This document shows positions 22,873 to 36,772 of a stretch of DNA of 64,000 nucleotides, one piece after another (the first letter of the stretch is position 1; each line of letters opens with the position of its first letter). Both the position numbers and the translations under genes were made by a program. The stretch is from positions 2,951,998-3,015,997 of the forward strand of contig CM019219.1 of assembly GCA_009741485.1 (NCBI GenBank). The letters run 5' to 3'. The notes under the pieces are model-generated. The model was given only the letters and a program-made list of their open reading frames with translations, made no database searches and had not been told where the DNA came from. The DNA comes from Malurus cyaneus samueli (Eukaryota; Chordata; Aves; Passeriformes; Maluridae).

Positions 22873-25800
22873 TACTGTTGCAGGTGAGTTGGTTACTCAG
22901 GCAGAGTTCCTCGAAATTTGATTTTCATTCATCTGTTTTCACAAGATTCTGCTCAGGCTTTGACCCTAAACCGACCCATTTCTGTGCTTTTAGCATGACA
23001 AACACAAATAAAAATGCATTTTCTGTTCTAACACCTGAGACTCTCAGGAAATACCAAATCCAGGCTGAGCTGGAGGAGGAGGAAGTGCCAGAGCAGCAAA
23101 ATGGAGCAGCCTTGAATCAATTAGCACCACATGGTTTTATTTAATGCATTTATTATGGTTTCTTCTCAAAAGCCAGCCCTTGCCCAGTTACATAAAGCCA
23201 TCATTTTGTGGATGGCAGGACTGGAACTGTCTTTATAAAATACGATATTATTTTGATTCGTTGGTCCAAGAACATTTTCTCTTTACTTCTGCAAAGCTTA
23301 AAGGAGCAAAATGAGGCTGACATGAATAGTTGGGAAGGAAACAGGCACAAATTCTGTAAAATAGTGATTGTATGGGTGAAGTGAAATGTACAGAAAGCCA
23401 CTGTCACAATTCCAGGTGCCATCATGTTGAGTTGGACACTTTTTGTGGAGAAAGGAGGAAAAATGTACAAATTAAATGACTTCGCAGCTCCTCAGGGAGC
23501 AGCACCAGGATCTTAAATCCATTAATCCCCAAATCTTTAACTTTTGCCATCATTTCCTGCTGTCACAGGCTCATTCTCTGTCCCTTGAGGAGGGTGGTGG
23601 AGCAGGAGAGGGACGTGCTGAGGGTCTGGGAGGGAAATCCTGAATTATCTGTGCTGACACTGATGAGGTGATACCAATGCACAGATTTGTGTCAGCTGAA
23701 GATCCAGGATCGGGGATGTTCCCAGATCCTGAGAAAAAAAAAACCAAACAGCTCATTGTGTTCTTCTCTTCCTATTTTCTCCAGATTTTCCTTATTTATC
23801 CCAACCTTTTGTTGCCACTTCTTTTCCTCTTTTAACACCAATTCCCATAATCAATTGCATCCCATTTATTTTGAGGCTTGTACTGGCATAAATAGTCTCA
23901 GAATATACATTTCCATGTATTTTCCATATAAAATGCCACGTACTTTTCTCACCTTTGGCTTACATGAGTAATAAAAGGAATAAAGTCAGACGCCTGGATA
24001 GAAGTTTCAAAGTTTGATTTAAAAATTAAAGGAAGTGTATAAATATTAAAAAAAAAAAAAAAGAAGAATCATATTTCAATACATCAATCTGTCTCTTTGC
24101 TCTCGTTCATGGTTGAATTGTCAAAACCCTCTAGAAAATGATCTGTGGAACTCTGCAGAGCTGACATTTTACAGCTGGGAACAAGCACAGAAACATTATT
24201 TTGTGTTGCTGTTGAATACAGGATCAGTTTCACTGATTTCCAAGGTGTTACCTGAGTAATATGTGGCAGTTTGACATAAATTATTTTTTGTTTTAGAAAA
24301 AAAGTTCAGATTAAAATCTGAACTGAAATCTGTTCCAATGCAAAACATTTTTAATGCCTGACCCCATTCTGCCTAATGCTTGACAGTGCTATAGACTGAG
24401 AAATTACTATACTATTACTGGGAAATTGCTAATTTAAATCACCACAAAATTACAAATAACTGCAAATGAAGCACTTGAATTTTTCAACAGTTCAGGACCA
24501 CAACTATAACCACAATGGCCTGAGTTTTGAGTGCATGGTTTCACTCTAAGTTAGTTAAATAGAATATGAGTTGGTTAAACAGAACAGTGGGGTTTTGGGG
24601 ATATTGGGAATTCCTGCAGTAGTTACTGTGGAATAGCACAGGACATAATCACAGCTTTCTCAGTGTTAATTGTTCTAAAAAGCAGGATAAAGATTATATT
24701 CCTGACACACAGCCAGCTTGAAAATGACCCTCTTATTGAAGCTCTAACCCAAGAAGAAAAAACCCGTGACTCAGGACTCATGAGAACATTAAGAAATATT
24801 GTAGGATTTCTACTTTTTGTTCCCTCTTTCCTTCAGGGATAACAATAACAGCAATAACAGGTTCTACCATTTTTGAAACTGAATTTGTCTCCTTGCTTGA
24901 AGCACAACGACTTTGCTTAGCTTGCCTGGACTCAACACAACACTTTTTAATGAACATTTTGATTAGTGCTTAAGGTTAATAATTTTTTTTTTCAGTGATC
25001 AGAAAATTGGACTGAATTTGCTTCTTTTTGATGAGAATACAGATGAAATCAACGGCACAATTGTCACTGCAGCTCTGTAACACCACAGAATGCTGGGTCA
25101 CACCATGGCCTTGCTCTCCATGGACAGTGGAATCTTTTGCTGGACATCTCAGTGGCTGCAGGGGTCAAACTGAGCCAGGTTCTGGTTCCTTTTTTTAGGG
25201 AAACCAATGAGAATCAGTGTTCAAAGCTGTACAGACTGAGGAGCACCACTGAATCCCCTCTGCTGGGCTGATATTATTTATTTTTCTATAAAGAACAAAT
25301 CTGGATGTGTTTTTTGTTGCTGGGATAACCTCTGGAAAGCCTACACTGGCTGCAAGCAGCAAAACATATTTTATTAATGTACCACGGGTTATTACCAAGA
25401 AATGGTAGCAAATTCAGAAAAATCTGTTCTTATTTAAATAAAATAAACGAGCCTGGGCTTGAGATTTGCAAAAGCTTTTTAATAATATTTCTGTCTCGGA
25501 GCGTGCATTTTTTTCATGCTGATAGATATGAAGAATAACCTTGTGGAAATTGCTGGAGAAAAATGAGTATGGGGGAGAACCATGGAAAGTAATCTGGTAA
25601 GGGAAAAAAGGAAGTGTCTGCTGTATCTTATAAGTGGAAATTTATCTGTTACACTGACATTTTTAGGCTGTAGTTGGGGGTGCTTTGAGAGTAAATATTA
25701 TTGCACAAGGAAAAAAAGATGGGAGGGCCCTGACAACAGAAGGCACCAGCAATTTGATTCATTGCCTCAAGTAATTCTTGCATGTAAACAGAAGCCCCCC

Positions 25801-27705
25801 AAGCCCACTCCTACACATCACAGAAAACGTTCCCTGTTTTGTTTTGTCAGCTGGATGAAAAGCCATGCCACGGTTTGTTTAGAGAAAAAGCTTTTTATTT
25901 CACAAAACACACTCCCCAGTAAGTCACCAGAGACCAGCCTGTAGAGCAGAAAGTGCAACAAACAGATCCAGGGTAATCCTTACCCTGAGAATAGCAGGGT
26001 ATGAAAAATATATTTTCTGACTTAAAAAAAAAATCTCTGCCTTCCTTGGACATATTGTTTGATGAAGCCAGAAGAGGTTTTTACCTTCTAAAATGCAGAC
26101 AAGGATCTTCAAGAAAAGAAATTTTAATTACTGTTTATCCTCTTGTGTTCTGGGGGGTGTTATTGATTGGCTGTGTTTTCGTATCCACAAATGTGTTTGA
26201 ATTCATGGATATTCACACAAAAAATTATTTTCCTTTCCTGACAGTCCCAGATACAGAATCCCAAATTGGGAACCCTGTGCCATTGAAACAACCCTGCCAT
26301 TGATGCAGTGGTGACATTTTCCTGGTGAATTGTGATATTTTTGCCTTTCAGAGCTCCCTACTCCAAATATTTGGAATCCAGTGCTGTTTGGGATCTGCCA
26401 GACACATTTCAGACACGTCCTTTACCACTCAGTGGGGAGGACAAAGAAAAGACAAACCAGCCAGCAAATTCCAGCTCCTCCAAGAGTGCAGTAAATAGGA
26501 CACCCCAACTTGAATTGCCCTGTTGGATCTTGGGAACATTTTGAATACTTCTGGCTTGGTATTGTCCCAAAAAGTCAAAATTGTTCAGAACATACTATAA
26601 AAAAAAAAAAAAAAAAAATAGAGAACAATCCATTTCATTTCTAACTGGAGCAGATCAGAAAACACTCCTGCATCTATTTTTCTTGTCCAAGTCCCAAACA
26701 ATATCCTTTAACTTTGTGTTCTTGGTTTTGTGGGACTGAAATCAGTCAGAGAGTAAAAAGCAGCCAAATATGGAATAAACATTTCTAAGGGAAGGCGACT
26801 TTGAGAGTCAGTCCACGATAATTCCCTGACTTACAGCCTTCTCAAACTCAGAGGAAAATTTTGTGACATGGTAATTTTCTATAGACTTTTTAAAGAAGTG
26901 ATGTGCAAAACCAATGAACACCAGCCTTTGATAATTTTATCAAAATTCAGTAATTTTTACATATGCTTTTGATCCACTCTGATAATGGAATCATGTGAAT
27001 GATGTGCTATTCAATTCAAATGTTATTTTTATTGAAAATGGATGTTTCCATTAAAATATTTTTAGTTTTGTCTCTCTTTTTATGATGGGCTCAAAGCCTG
27101 TAAAGGCAATTGTGTGCTTGTGGGTTGCATGGGCTGTGTACCAAGACAGAGTTCTGCCAGCTTATTATTCCTGTAAACACTTGGAACCCAGGGTAAGACA
27201 GGCAGAAAGAGCTTGATTTTGATCTTTATGAAGAAAAATCAGATGAGAAGTCACCCAGGCTAAAGAACATGACCAGACTGAAAGGAAAATTTTCTCCCCG
27301 TTTCACCTGGGTAAAAGCCCGAGTTGGTGAGGAGCTGCATTCAGCAGATTCAAAGCACACTCCTTTTGGTTGGTTTTTTTTGCATAAAAGTTGGAATGTT
27401 GAGCAGAGAGATTGAAGTCAGCGTCTCACTGTGCCCTTTTCAGCAGCAGTTTTTGCCACCATCTACTGAGGGGGATTTTCACTGCCAGGGAAAGTGGGAG
27501 ATTGCAGTTCAAACACAGCACTGCCCAAAGAGGCAGCTGAGATCCCTTCCTCATTTCTGAACATGGGATTTACTCATTTTCCCCTTATTTGACCAGTGGA
27601 AAAATCTTCACTAATTGAAGCATTTTAACCAGAGGATGGAGGAGAGAAAAAAGCAGAGGTAGAGGGGAAAATGAATTTGCCTAACCATTACTCCTTAATT
27701 CAGAT

Positions 27706-28070
27706 GGAGAGCCTGGGGAGACCTCAGAGCCCCTTCCAGCACCTCAAGGGGCTCTAAAAGAGCTGGAGAGGGACTTTGGACAAAGGAAGGAGAGACAGAA
27801 CAAGGAGAAATGGCTTCAAACTGCCAGAGGTAAGGATTAGATGGGATATTGGGAAGGAATTCCTGACTTTGAGGGTGGGCAGGCCCTGGCACAGGGTGCC
27901 CAGAGAAGCTGTGGCTGCCCCTGGATCCCTTTGAGTGCCCAAGGCCAGGCTGGACATTGGGGCTGGGAGCAGCCTGGGACAGTGGGAGGTGTCTCTGCCA
28001 TGGCAGGGGGTGTCACTGGATGGGATTTAATGTCCCTTCCAATTCAAACCATTCTGTGATTATATAATTC
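27706..28070 (+). mobile_element. CR1 LINE 3'-end fragment, relatively young
   Basis: About 365 bp in correct CR1 order: GAGCCTGGGGAGACCTCAGA, GAAATGGCTTCAAACTGCCA, TGGGATATTGGGAAGGAATT, GTGGGCAGGCCCTGGCACAG, AGCTGTGGCTGCCCCTGGAT, AATGTCCCTTCCAATTCAAA, then CCATTCTGTGATTATATAAT at the end. About 85 bases are nearly identical to those in the copy at 36490-36772. Confidence 0.95.
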
Positions 28071-31000
28071 CATGCAATAATATAGATTATATAAATCTGT
28101 GTAATTCCCACCTTCCCACCATGAATTTCTGCAGGGTCCCATCCTTTCTCCCAATCCCTATCCAAGCCTCCATCAACCCAGCAGTGTCAGCACACACAGC
28201 CCTCCCATTGTTTTTTGTTCCATCCCCTCTGCCTTCATGCCCAGCCCTGGCTGCTGAAAGCAGAAAATTTCCTTTCCCTGATTTCTTCCTTCTGATTGTC
28301 TCCATTTTCACTGCAAGGGATTCAGCATTAATTTTATTTTTGCTTCGGCCTTGCTGTTTTCTTCTTATCCCTTGAATTCCCTGAGCTCTCCCTCCTAGCA
28401 GGGCTGTTGGATCCTTTGTTTGTGGTGGTAAATCTGAATTATATCCCCTAAACCCATTTGTATGGGAGATTAGCAGCAAAGGGAGGGGAGGGCTGAGTCA
28501 ATTAATGAATGAGAACATGGGACAGGACAAATGCATCGTGAGCCCTTTTTGGTTCAGAAATTCAAATTTCAACAAGGAGGATTAGAGCCGTTTGTAATGA
28601 CCCAGAATGTTTAAAAATGGTGCCCCAGATGTTGGCCTGAGGACGGGGATTCAGCCTGTGGAGTCTCAGAAAGGTGCCTGAAATGTGAAAAATGTGCTCC
28701 TGTCCAGGAGTGGGGACTCCAGGCTCGGTATTGATTGAAATTTATGAGCGTATTTCAGAGGCAGCAGAGGGTTTATTCAGCTGAAAACAACACTCAGCTG
28801 CTTCCCAGGGCTGGGCAGAGAGGTGTGTGGGCAAAATTGTGCCTGTAAAGATGGGCCAGGGGGAAAACCAAACCCTTCCTCCCGAATCATGGGGAAGCAG
28901 ATCACTCCTGAGCCCTGCAGGAGCAGCTCTGGCACGGGAAATTTGGGTTGTGCCTTCCTGGGAATTGGGAATTGTGGTGGGGAAGCAACTCTTTGGTCCT
29001 GCAGCTGGAGGGAGAAATCCCTGGTGACACCATTAATGAGGGAAGAACATCCTATTCCTCTCCTTGCATCCTTGAGGAGGAGACAGCTCAGTATAATCAC
29101 CAGTGAGGATCAAAGATTTGCTTAAATGTCCCCATTTCCTTGTGGATTGGCCAGGAACTCTTTCTGAGGACACACAATTCTTCCATATTTCCATATTCTT
29201 CCATACTTCCATCTACAGAGCAGAATGGACAATTTCTACTTTTTCAAAAAATTTTCTTCATTTCAATTTCAAAATAATTTAATGACTTAATTAACAATTC
29301 TATCAAGATTATCTAAATGATTTAGCACCTATTCATATCCATTACTTACAACAAGAAAAATACAAATCTGGCATCTTTTTAAAGTCGTATTTTCTTGCAG
29401 CAAATGCATCTGTGGTTAATACAGACCAAAGGATGAGAGAAATTGAGATTAAAAACACAGAATAGAAAGTTAAGCTTGTGACTTTTCAACTTCATAACAG
29501 AGGTTCTTGCTGCTCATATGACATTTACAATTAAGTGTAAAATGTCTTTTAAATTGGGGCCTTTCTCCTCACTGGGGAAGTGTTACAGCATAAAGACACT
29601 GCAGAGATATCCACGCTATGTACTCCTCTCTATTTCACAGATAGACCCTGAAGAAAGAATTTCTCACTTAAAGGGAGACTAATTATATGACCTTTGCATT
29701 TTGAGGATCCATCTGGAGAATTTTAATCACTCAGACAGCATGAATGGTTCAAGTCAGCTCTGCTTACAATCAATTACAGCACATAAATGGTTTCATCGTT
29801 TGCACAAGCCAGGAAAGAAGCACCTTGATAGAAAAAAATGCTGTTTACATTCATGCTGTGATACATCTCTGATATTTATCTTTTCCTTGACAGCAATCAG
29901 GAGATCAGGATACCAATTTTGATCAATATGTAGCAGAGGGACCATGTTTGGGGTTGAGAGGCAGTGAAACACATTTTCTAGTTGAAGAAGAAAGATTCTA
30001 TTGACTTTTTTTAAAAAAAAAAACACATTTAGTGGGATATGATACACTGTGCTCTTTTACACAGCAGTGCAGAGCCATGAAACTCACAGAGATTCTCAGT
30101 AAAATCATCCAGATCCATCCTCAGAAATACTGTCCCTTTGAGCAGAGAAACAGCCAGGTGGGAGAGGCAGAGGAGGGGCTGGGGATGCTTAAAAGAGAGG
30201 AACTGAGTGGAGGAAATGCAGTTGGGACAGCAACAGAAAAGGAAAGAAAGATCAGTGCCCGTGCTATGAAATGTTTGTGCCACCTCCCCTCCGTGGAGGT
30301 TTCATCTGTGCATTTCTCAGCCATTAACAATTCCAGACCCAGGAGAAAAGCTCTGCACGTCTGTCCATGGATTTGACAGCTGAAGAGCCCAGCGAGAGCA
30401 CTTCTCCCCTTTCAAAATGTGGAACAGGTTGGAGATAACTTGGTTATCACTGCAACTTGCGAAGATGTTTTCAATGCAAACAAGAGGCTCTCAATCTTCA
30501 CTTTGTTAAGCAGAACAAATGTGAGGTTTTTCATTATAAGGCGTCTCTTTTAGGCTTTAAATTATGTGTTGCTTTTTAAAAGTTCTGCTTCATTTCCTCT
30601 TCTTTGTAAAACTTGCATTTTGCTGTGGAACACCTTAATGCCAATTCCCATTGAAGTTAGGGCATCAAATTACCACTGAAGACTCTGCCTTAGGAGTTTA
30701 CAGGTTTCACCAATGATGGTTATGGTTCTTTTTGAACATCTTTATCTTCTGACACCTCACATTTGATAATATCCCACTGCCTGCTCTACTGGAAAAATTG
30801 CAGCAAAAAATTGGTGGGATATTCCCAAGCACAGAGCACCAAACATTTCAAATTTCAGGAGATGAGCACTTCCTCTCTTTGAACTTTGGCACAAAGATAA
30901 CTTTGATTTGATCCACTTCTGCATCCAAACCTGTAATCAAAAAATTCCTGCAATAGGCTGGGGGAAATCTGTAGTAGGAATAAAAATAGCAACACATTGC

Positions 31001-31911
31001 TGATGTGAAACACATTATGGCTTCATTTCCAGAGCCAGCCTCTGCTATCAGATGACAGCAGACATGAGTGAAGCCAGTGGGTGGTTAAAAGCTGCATTTA
31101 TGGGATGAACATCACCCAGGCCTTCTGCCCCTATTGCTGATCATGTGGGAAACATGCTGGGAGGGCTGGGGGCCTCATAGAATTTTTATTTCCATATTCC
31201 TGTAAAGGGAAAAAATGACATTTTTTCTGTTGTGACAGCTGTAGGAAATGCTTAGCTGTACCCTTTAATTTCCCCCATCGATCAGTTCAGATGGTTTTTA
31301 AATGGGGATCATAGTGGGGCCATATGCTCAGAGACATTCTCAGCACATTGCTCAGTGGAACAGAGCTGAGTTCACTCCTTAGCTGGATAATTTTTCACTT
31401 TCTGATGGAGTTTCCCAGCAGTTGGTGGCTCGTCCATTGTGTGGGGCCATTTCAGAGCTCCAAACTCACATGGCAGAATTGCTCTCCCCACTCTTTTCCA
31501 TGGCTTTGGACCTCTCTGATGCAAAGAGGGTTTGAGCAGGGACAGGGCAGCTGATCAGATCAAAGGAGGAGATTTCTCTGAGGTGCTGTGTTCTTTCTTT
31601 GAAGAAAGCCTTTCCTTTGTCAGAAAATTCACAAAGGTGGCTTGATCTGCCTGTAGCTCCAGAGGGACAATGGGTCCCTCTCCCTTCTCTCAGCACTCCC
31701 CGTGAGCTCCCCCCTACATCCTCCTTTAATCTGCTAGAGATTCAAACTTTGCAGTATTAAGAATTTGAAGAAGATCCTTCCTCAGATCCCTGTGTGTGTG
31801 AAGAGCTGCACGTTTCCAAAAGGAGCAGTTAGCTCTGAGAAGCTGCTGGCACTGAAATGCCCACAGTAGTTAGGAGAGATAAATACTCACAAACACATTT
31901 TGTTTTTGGCT

Positions 31912-31920
31912 CTTTTTTTT

Positions 31921-31954
<34 letters not shown>

Positions 31955-31983
31955 TTTGTTTTTTTTTGGGGGGGGGGGGGGGG
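31912..31983. repeat. Poly(T)-poly(G) compound homopolymer
   Basis: A T-rich stretch of about 55 bases with single C and G interruptions runs directly into 16 consecutive G (31968-31983). G16 is a strong G-quadruplex former and a frequent sequencing-error site. The junction length should not be trusted. Confidence 0.9.
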
Positions 31984-32069
31984 TTGGTTTTGTTTTTTCC
32001 CCACTGCCTTTTATTGCTTATGAAGGAGACCCTGAAAATTGAAGGAGGTCTAAAAAGATTAGATAAAAG

Positions 32070-32245
32070 GATTAAAATTAGATATAAGGATGGATTTTTT
32101 TTTACAATGAGGTTTCCTCAACCCTGAACATTAAGGTCAGAGGCTTTGAACAACCTGGTGTCACTAAAGGTGTCCCTGCCCGTGCAGGGGGGTGAAACAA
32201 GAGGATCATTAAGTTCCTTCCAGTGCAAACCACCCTGTGTTCCTA
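32070..32245 (+). mobile_element. CR1 LINE 3'-end fragment, diverged
   Basis: CR1-like order: TTAGATATAAGGATGGATTT, AATGAGGTTTCCTCAACCCT, GAGGCTTTGAACAACCTGGT, GGTGTCCCTGCCCGTGCAGG, then TAAGTTCCTTCCAGTGCAAA and CCACCCTGTGTTCC. The poly(T)-poly(G) tract lies just upstream. Confidence 0.8.
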
Positions 32246-35200
32246 AAACCTGTCCATTTTCAGGGATGTGAGGTTTGAGCCTGTTCCCTGGGCTCCTGAA
32301 GAGGAACAGGTTTCTGCACCATGCTAAAAGGTGCCATCACCTCCAGGAAGAGGAGAAGGAGCAGCGTTCCAGGCTGATGGAAATGCCAGCACTGCATAAA
32401 CATCACCTCCTGCTTCTTTCTGGGTGTGTAAACCAAGCCTGGATCCGTTCTAAATAACAGATAAAATGTTGTGCTGCACATGGAAGGAGCAAAAAAAGGC
32501 AAGAACAGCGATTATTTTGCTCTCTGCAGCCTGTAGTAACAGCCCTCAGCAGGGGAAATATTTTATATAACAACATCTGGTTACAGAGTGCAAACAAACC
32601 AACAATTTACACAAGGGCACGTGAAAAGGTTTGACATATGGTATTTATTGGTGCAATTCAGAGAGCTGCCTGCATTCATTCAGTTTACATTCAAATATTC
32701 CCTGTGTCCCACGAAGAGACCCCACGCAGAGGCTGAAATAATTTCATTTGATTTACTCACGATGTGAGTGAGCTAAGGTAACCTCTAATTGGCAGGCTCA
32801 GACTATACAGATATTAATCACAATTTCCTCACAGAATAGACAGGTATAGCAGTGCTTTCTACAAAAAAAAAAAAAAAAATCACTCGAGAAAATGTGAAAA
32901 ATCTGTGGACAACATTTGCATCAAAACAAATTTCTAGTACACTGACATATAAAATGTAAGATTTAAAATCATGTTAACCCCTCCCATCCTCAATGCAACT
33001 TTTGACATTTCTTATGGAGAAATAAGCTGTAAATTTGGGATGGATTATTATGTTTATCCATGTTGATCTACTACACAATGCTGGCTAGAAGGAGTGTTTT
33101 ATTAGGTTATTTCTACACCAAAAATCACTTTTAAAGGCATTCCCACTTCTCTATCACATCTGTCAGCAGTGAAGCAGTTCCAATAAAGTTTAGCCTTGCT
33201 GTTAAAAATTTACAGCTCATTTCTGCCCTGCATTTAATTTGTTTTATCAGTTGGTTTCAGCTACTAGGGCTGATAATTCCATCATTTGCTGAGCCAAAAG
33301 AGCCCTCTGCTGTTGGAGATCTACTTCCACCCGGGGGATTTCTAACCCACAGCCAAGTGTCCAGTTGCATAGTGCAGAAAAACAAATTTTTTTTTTTAAT
33401 TTTTGGAATTTCTTATGCTGACAACCTTCTCGTAGCTGTGTTCTGAAACGTTTCTAAGAGCTGCCAAAAGGTGTGTGGGTTGGCACTGCAAACGCTGGCA
33501 TTTCAGCTGGGGTGGGATTCAAAAATACTTTCTCCCCCGTCTCCCTTCCTCAAACTTTTCAAGTCTCAGATTTCACCTTGAACTCGTTGCTCTTCAAAAC
33601 AATCTCGAGAAAAATGGCTCGGGGATGTTGTGTTTAGTGAGAAGCAGGCAGCCACAAGCTGTGGGTTTGATGCTCAGAGAGGAGGCAGATTGTGTGGCGT
33701 GGTTGGTTCTGTTTTGGGCTGTGTCACAGCAGAACCGCTTCATTCAGAGCAGGAGAAAGACAGGAAGTTTTAAAAGTGCAAAATGACAGTGCCTGCAAAT
33801 GCCACCAAACCCAGAAACACTCCAAAGGATGAGGATTTCCAATTTATTTTCGTGGCTCTCATTAAAAGTGTGGGAATGGACCTTTGACAAAAGCTCTGCT
33901 GCTGCAAAGTGAAAGCAATTTACTGGTTGAAACTCCAGATTTCTGTTTTTTGAACATCAGTTGTGAGGGTTTTATCTCTTCTGGCTGCTGCTCCCCTCTC
34001 CCTGATGGACCCAGATCCTCATGGGCTTTTCCTGGGGCTGCTGAATCCTGCAGGGAAATCCATGGTGAAAACACAAAGATCCTTCCTGGTGACATGGGAA
34101 TTGTCCCTCTGAGTGCCACCCTAAGGAAGAGGAAGGAGGAGTGGGCAGGGCAAACTGGCTGTGGACACACCATCAAGGACAGTCTGGGAGGGTAAATTCA
34201 CTTTGTGGAAGGGTCATCCATTCCAATCCATTCCAGCCACAAGGAAATGTTAGTTTTGTGTGTAATTTACAGCTGCACATGCCCCAGTCTGGCAGGATCA
34301 GCTCAAAGCAGCACACCCAGAGCTCTCAGTTGTGGCAGCAGGGACAGAGCTCAGTGTGAGCCACACTGGGGCTGCACACACCAACAGGGATGGTCCTGGC
34401 AGCTGCTTTTCTTATTAATGATAATAAAAATTCATGTGCAACCTCATGGAAATGGATCTGTGGAAATTATTTCAAAATGTGCAAGGAGCTGGAAGCACAG
34501 AAACTGAGCTTGGCCCTGCCATTGTCACTTTGGCACTGCAGAAACCTCTGAGGACTCCAGAGAGACTGATCGATACCCAAGGAATGTGGATCTGCTCACC
34601 AGACCTCCCTCATCTTCTCCTGATGTTTGGCCCAAATCATCACAACACATTAATTGTACACATGCAATTAACTTTATTAATGATCTCGATGTTGTTACCA
34701 AATCCCAGTTTGATTCTCCAATTAGCCTGTTTTGTTAATTAATTAGGTTTTTCTATCCACACTGAGAGTGCTTCCTCCAATAAACTTTTATTTCAATTGG
34801 ACTGGTTTGTTGGATTTTGACAGAGAATATGGAGGCTGCAGAAATTTAAAATTACCACTCTGATTTCCTTCCCAGGAGCCCTCCTGTGCTGGGGGGAAAG
34901 GAAGAAACTTATGGAAAATGAAGAGTTTTCCTCTCTCGAGTCCTAAATCTGATGTTTAAGGAGTGCAGCATTGCTGTTGCATGTAGAACACGCATTTTTG
35001 GTTCTGCAGAATTAATAGTTTTTGTTAGTTTACAGAAACACAAGATGGTCCCCTCTGCAGAGACCATGATCACAGCTGTGCCATTTGAAATCTTTCTTTG
35101 TGGCACAGACATTGATTTTCTGACTGAAGGAACTGAAAGAGCCAGAAATGTCTGTCTGTAAAGGCAGCATTGCCTCAAGAGATGATAATAAAACCTCCTG

Positions 35201-35628
35201 GGTTTACCCCACTTTCTTAGACAAACAGCTGTTGGAAAAACCAATACCAGGATAAATGGGATCAGGAGCCACGTGAAATGATGGCACAGGGGTGGAGGCC
35301 CAAACTACAAAAAGCTGGAAGGGAATGGAGACAGAAAGGGAATCACTGATTGAGGTGGCCCCAAGGAGGGTTTTTGGGGCTACGCACCCCAGCACTCTGT
35401 AAACATCATCTCATTAGGGCTTTCTGAAAGGGAAATCACCTGGAATCAGGGCTGGGAGTGGTGTTTGTAGCAGCAGATCCCACATTCCCAGCGGGTCACG
35501 GCAGGGATGGGGTTTGGGGCTGGTTTGGAGCCTGGCACGAGGTGCCCTCTCCACTCTGGAAGGTGAGCAAAGACAGTTCCTGCAGCTGGAAATGCAGAAA
35601 TGCTAAAAACTACTTAAATACAGAGAAC

Positions 35629-35680
35629 TTGAATCAATGGCAAAAAGTTTGAATCAATGGCAAAAAGTTTGAATCAATGA
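35629..35680. repeat. 20-bp tandem repeat, about 2.5 copies
   Basis: The unit GAATCAATGGCAAAAAGTTT is repeated exactly twice and followed by a partial third copy, GAATCAATGA. The perfect identity suggests a recent local duplication. Confidence 0.9.
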
Positions 35681-36489
35681 CAACAACCACCCACTTCCAA
35701 TACTCTCAGAAATTACAAGGATTTTCCCCTGCCCCCACCTCAGTTTAGTGTTTATCTGTGGAATTTGGCTGTCTGTCTGGAATTTAGTGTTCCTGCTTTG
35801 CCTTTCGCTGTCCTACCAGCTTGTTTTAAGCTTCTGGTGTTTTCCAGGGTATTTTAAACATTGCCTTTTAAGTATTTTTTTTTTTCCTTAGACAAGTGGG
35901 CAGGAGGAATTTGCACATGATCGGGCGAAATAACGAGAAATAAATATTTTCCATTGCAATTACAAGGTTGGTCTCCTCCTGCAAATTATTTATGGAAAAA
36001 TACACTTCATGCCATTACCCAGATTTTCCAAGATAAAGGAAGATGAAGCTGAAGTTGCTGCACTGTAATCCATTAGTCTGGAATGTGTGATGGATCACAG
36101 TCAGAAGCAAACCATGTAGAAAATAGCTGTAAGTGATCCTCCAGCTGAACTCTTGAGGTTTATTTTCCACTTCCAAGGTGTGGACGATTCTGCTAGGGCA
36201 GGAGAAAACTTTCTAGGCACATCACATCCCTCTTCCCCACTGTGTTATTGGGAGGGAAGTTTCCTTCTCCCTTTGCACTCAGGGTGAATATTTGTGATTT
36301 GAATCCAATGTGCCTGTGAAGCTCCATTCCAAGCAGGGATGTGCTGTCTCTGTGTCTGGGAACTCAGGAAGAGCTTTTGGCAGCCTCGGGAGGGCTGTGC
36401 AAATCACACCCCAGAGGTGCTGCTGCAGTAGATAAAAGAGGCTTGTAAAAAAGAGAAAAAATGACTTTTTACAAGGAAAAGGTAAAGAT

Positions 36490-36772
36490 GGGGGAAAGGG
36501 AACAGGTTTAAACTAATAGAGAAAAGATTGAGATGAGATGTGAAGAAGAAATTCCTCCCTGTAGGGTGGGCAGCCCTGGCACAGGGTGCTCAGAGAAGCT
36601 GTGGCTGCCCCTGGATCCCTTTGAGTGCCCAAGGCCAGGCTGGACATTGGAGCTGGGAGCAGCCTGGGACAGTGGAATGACAACTCTTCCTACTCCCTGC
36701 CAAGGGGTTTGCAATGAAGTGATTTTTAAGGTCCCTTCCAACCCAAACCATTCTGGGATTCTACGATTCTTC
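36490..36772 (+). mobile_element. CR1 LINE 3'-end fragment, relatively young
   Basis: CR1 order with GGGGAAAGGGAACAGGTTTA, GAAGAAATTCCTCCCTGTAG, GGTGGGCAGCCCTGGCACAG, GGATCCCTTTGAGTGCCCAA, GGTCCCTTCCAACCCAAACC and terminal ATTCTGGGATTCTACGATTC. It shares a nearly identical block of about 85 bases with 27706-28070, so the two are likely the same subfamily. An overlapping 180-codon ORF on the plus strand is repeat-derived. Confidence 0.95.

Larger units (their letters stand above)
17657..27705. other. Intergenic, central-left part
   Basis: About 10 kb with no gene that I can support. CR1 remnants occur at 18672-18760 and 21058-21145, with a TTATT-rich tract at 22801-22872 and short poly(A) tracts near 24048 and 26600. 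The longest ORF (21497-22054, plus strand, 185 codons) lies where two other frames are also open. It resembles nothing I know. An unexplained plus-strand ORF at 17911-18318 is listed separately. Confidence 0.65.

Noticed and set aside
26600..26620. Poly(A) run as evidence of a processed pseudogene
   Set aside because: The upstream sequence shows no gene-derived reading frame or recognised transcript, so a retrocopy cannot be supported.
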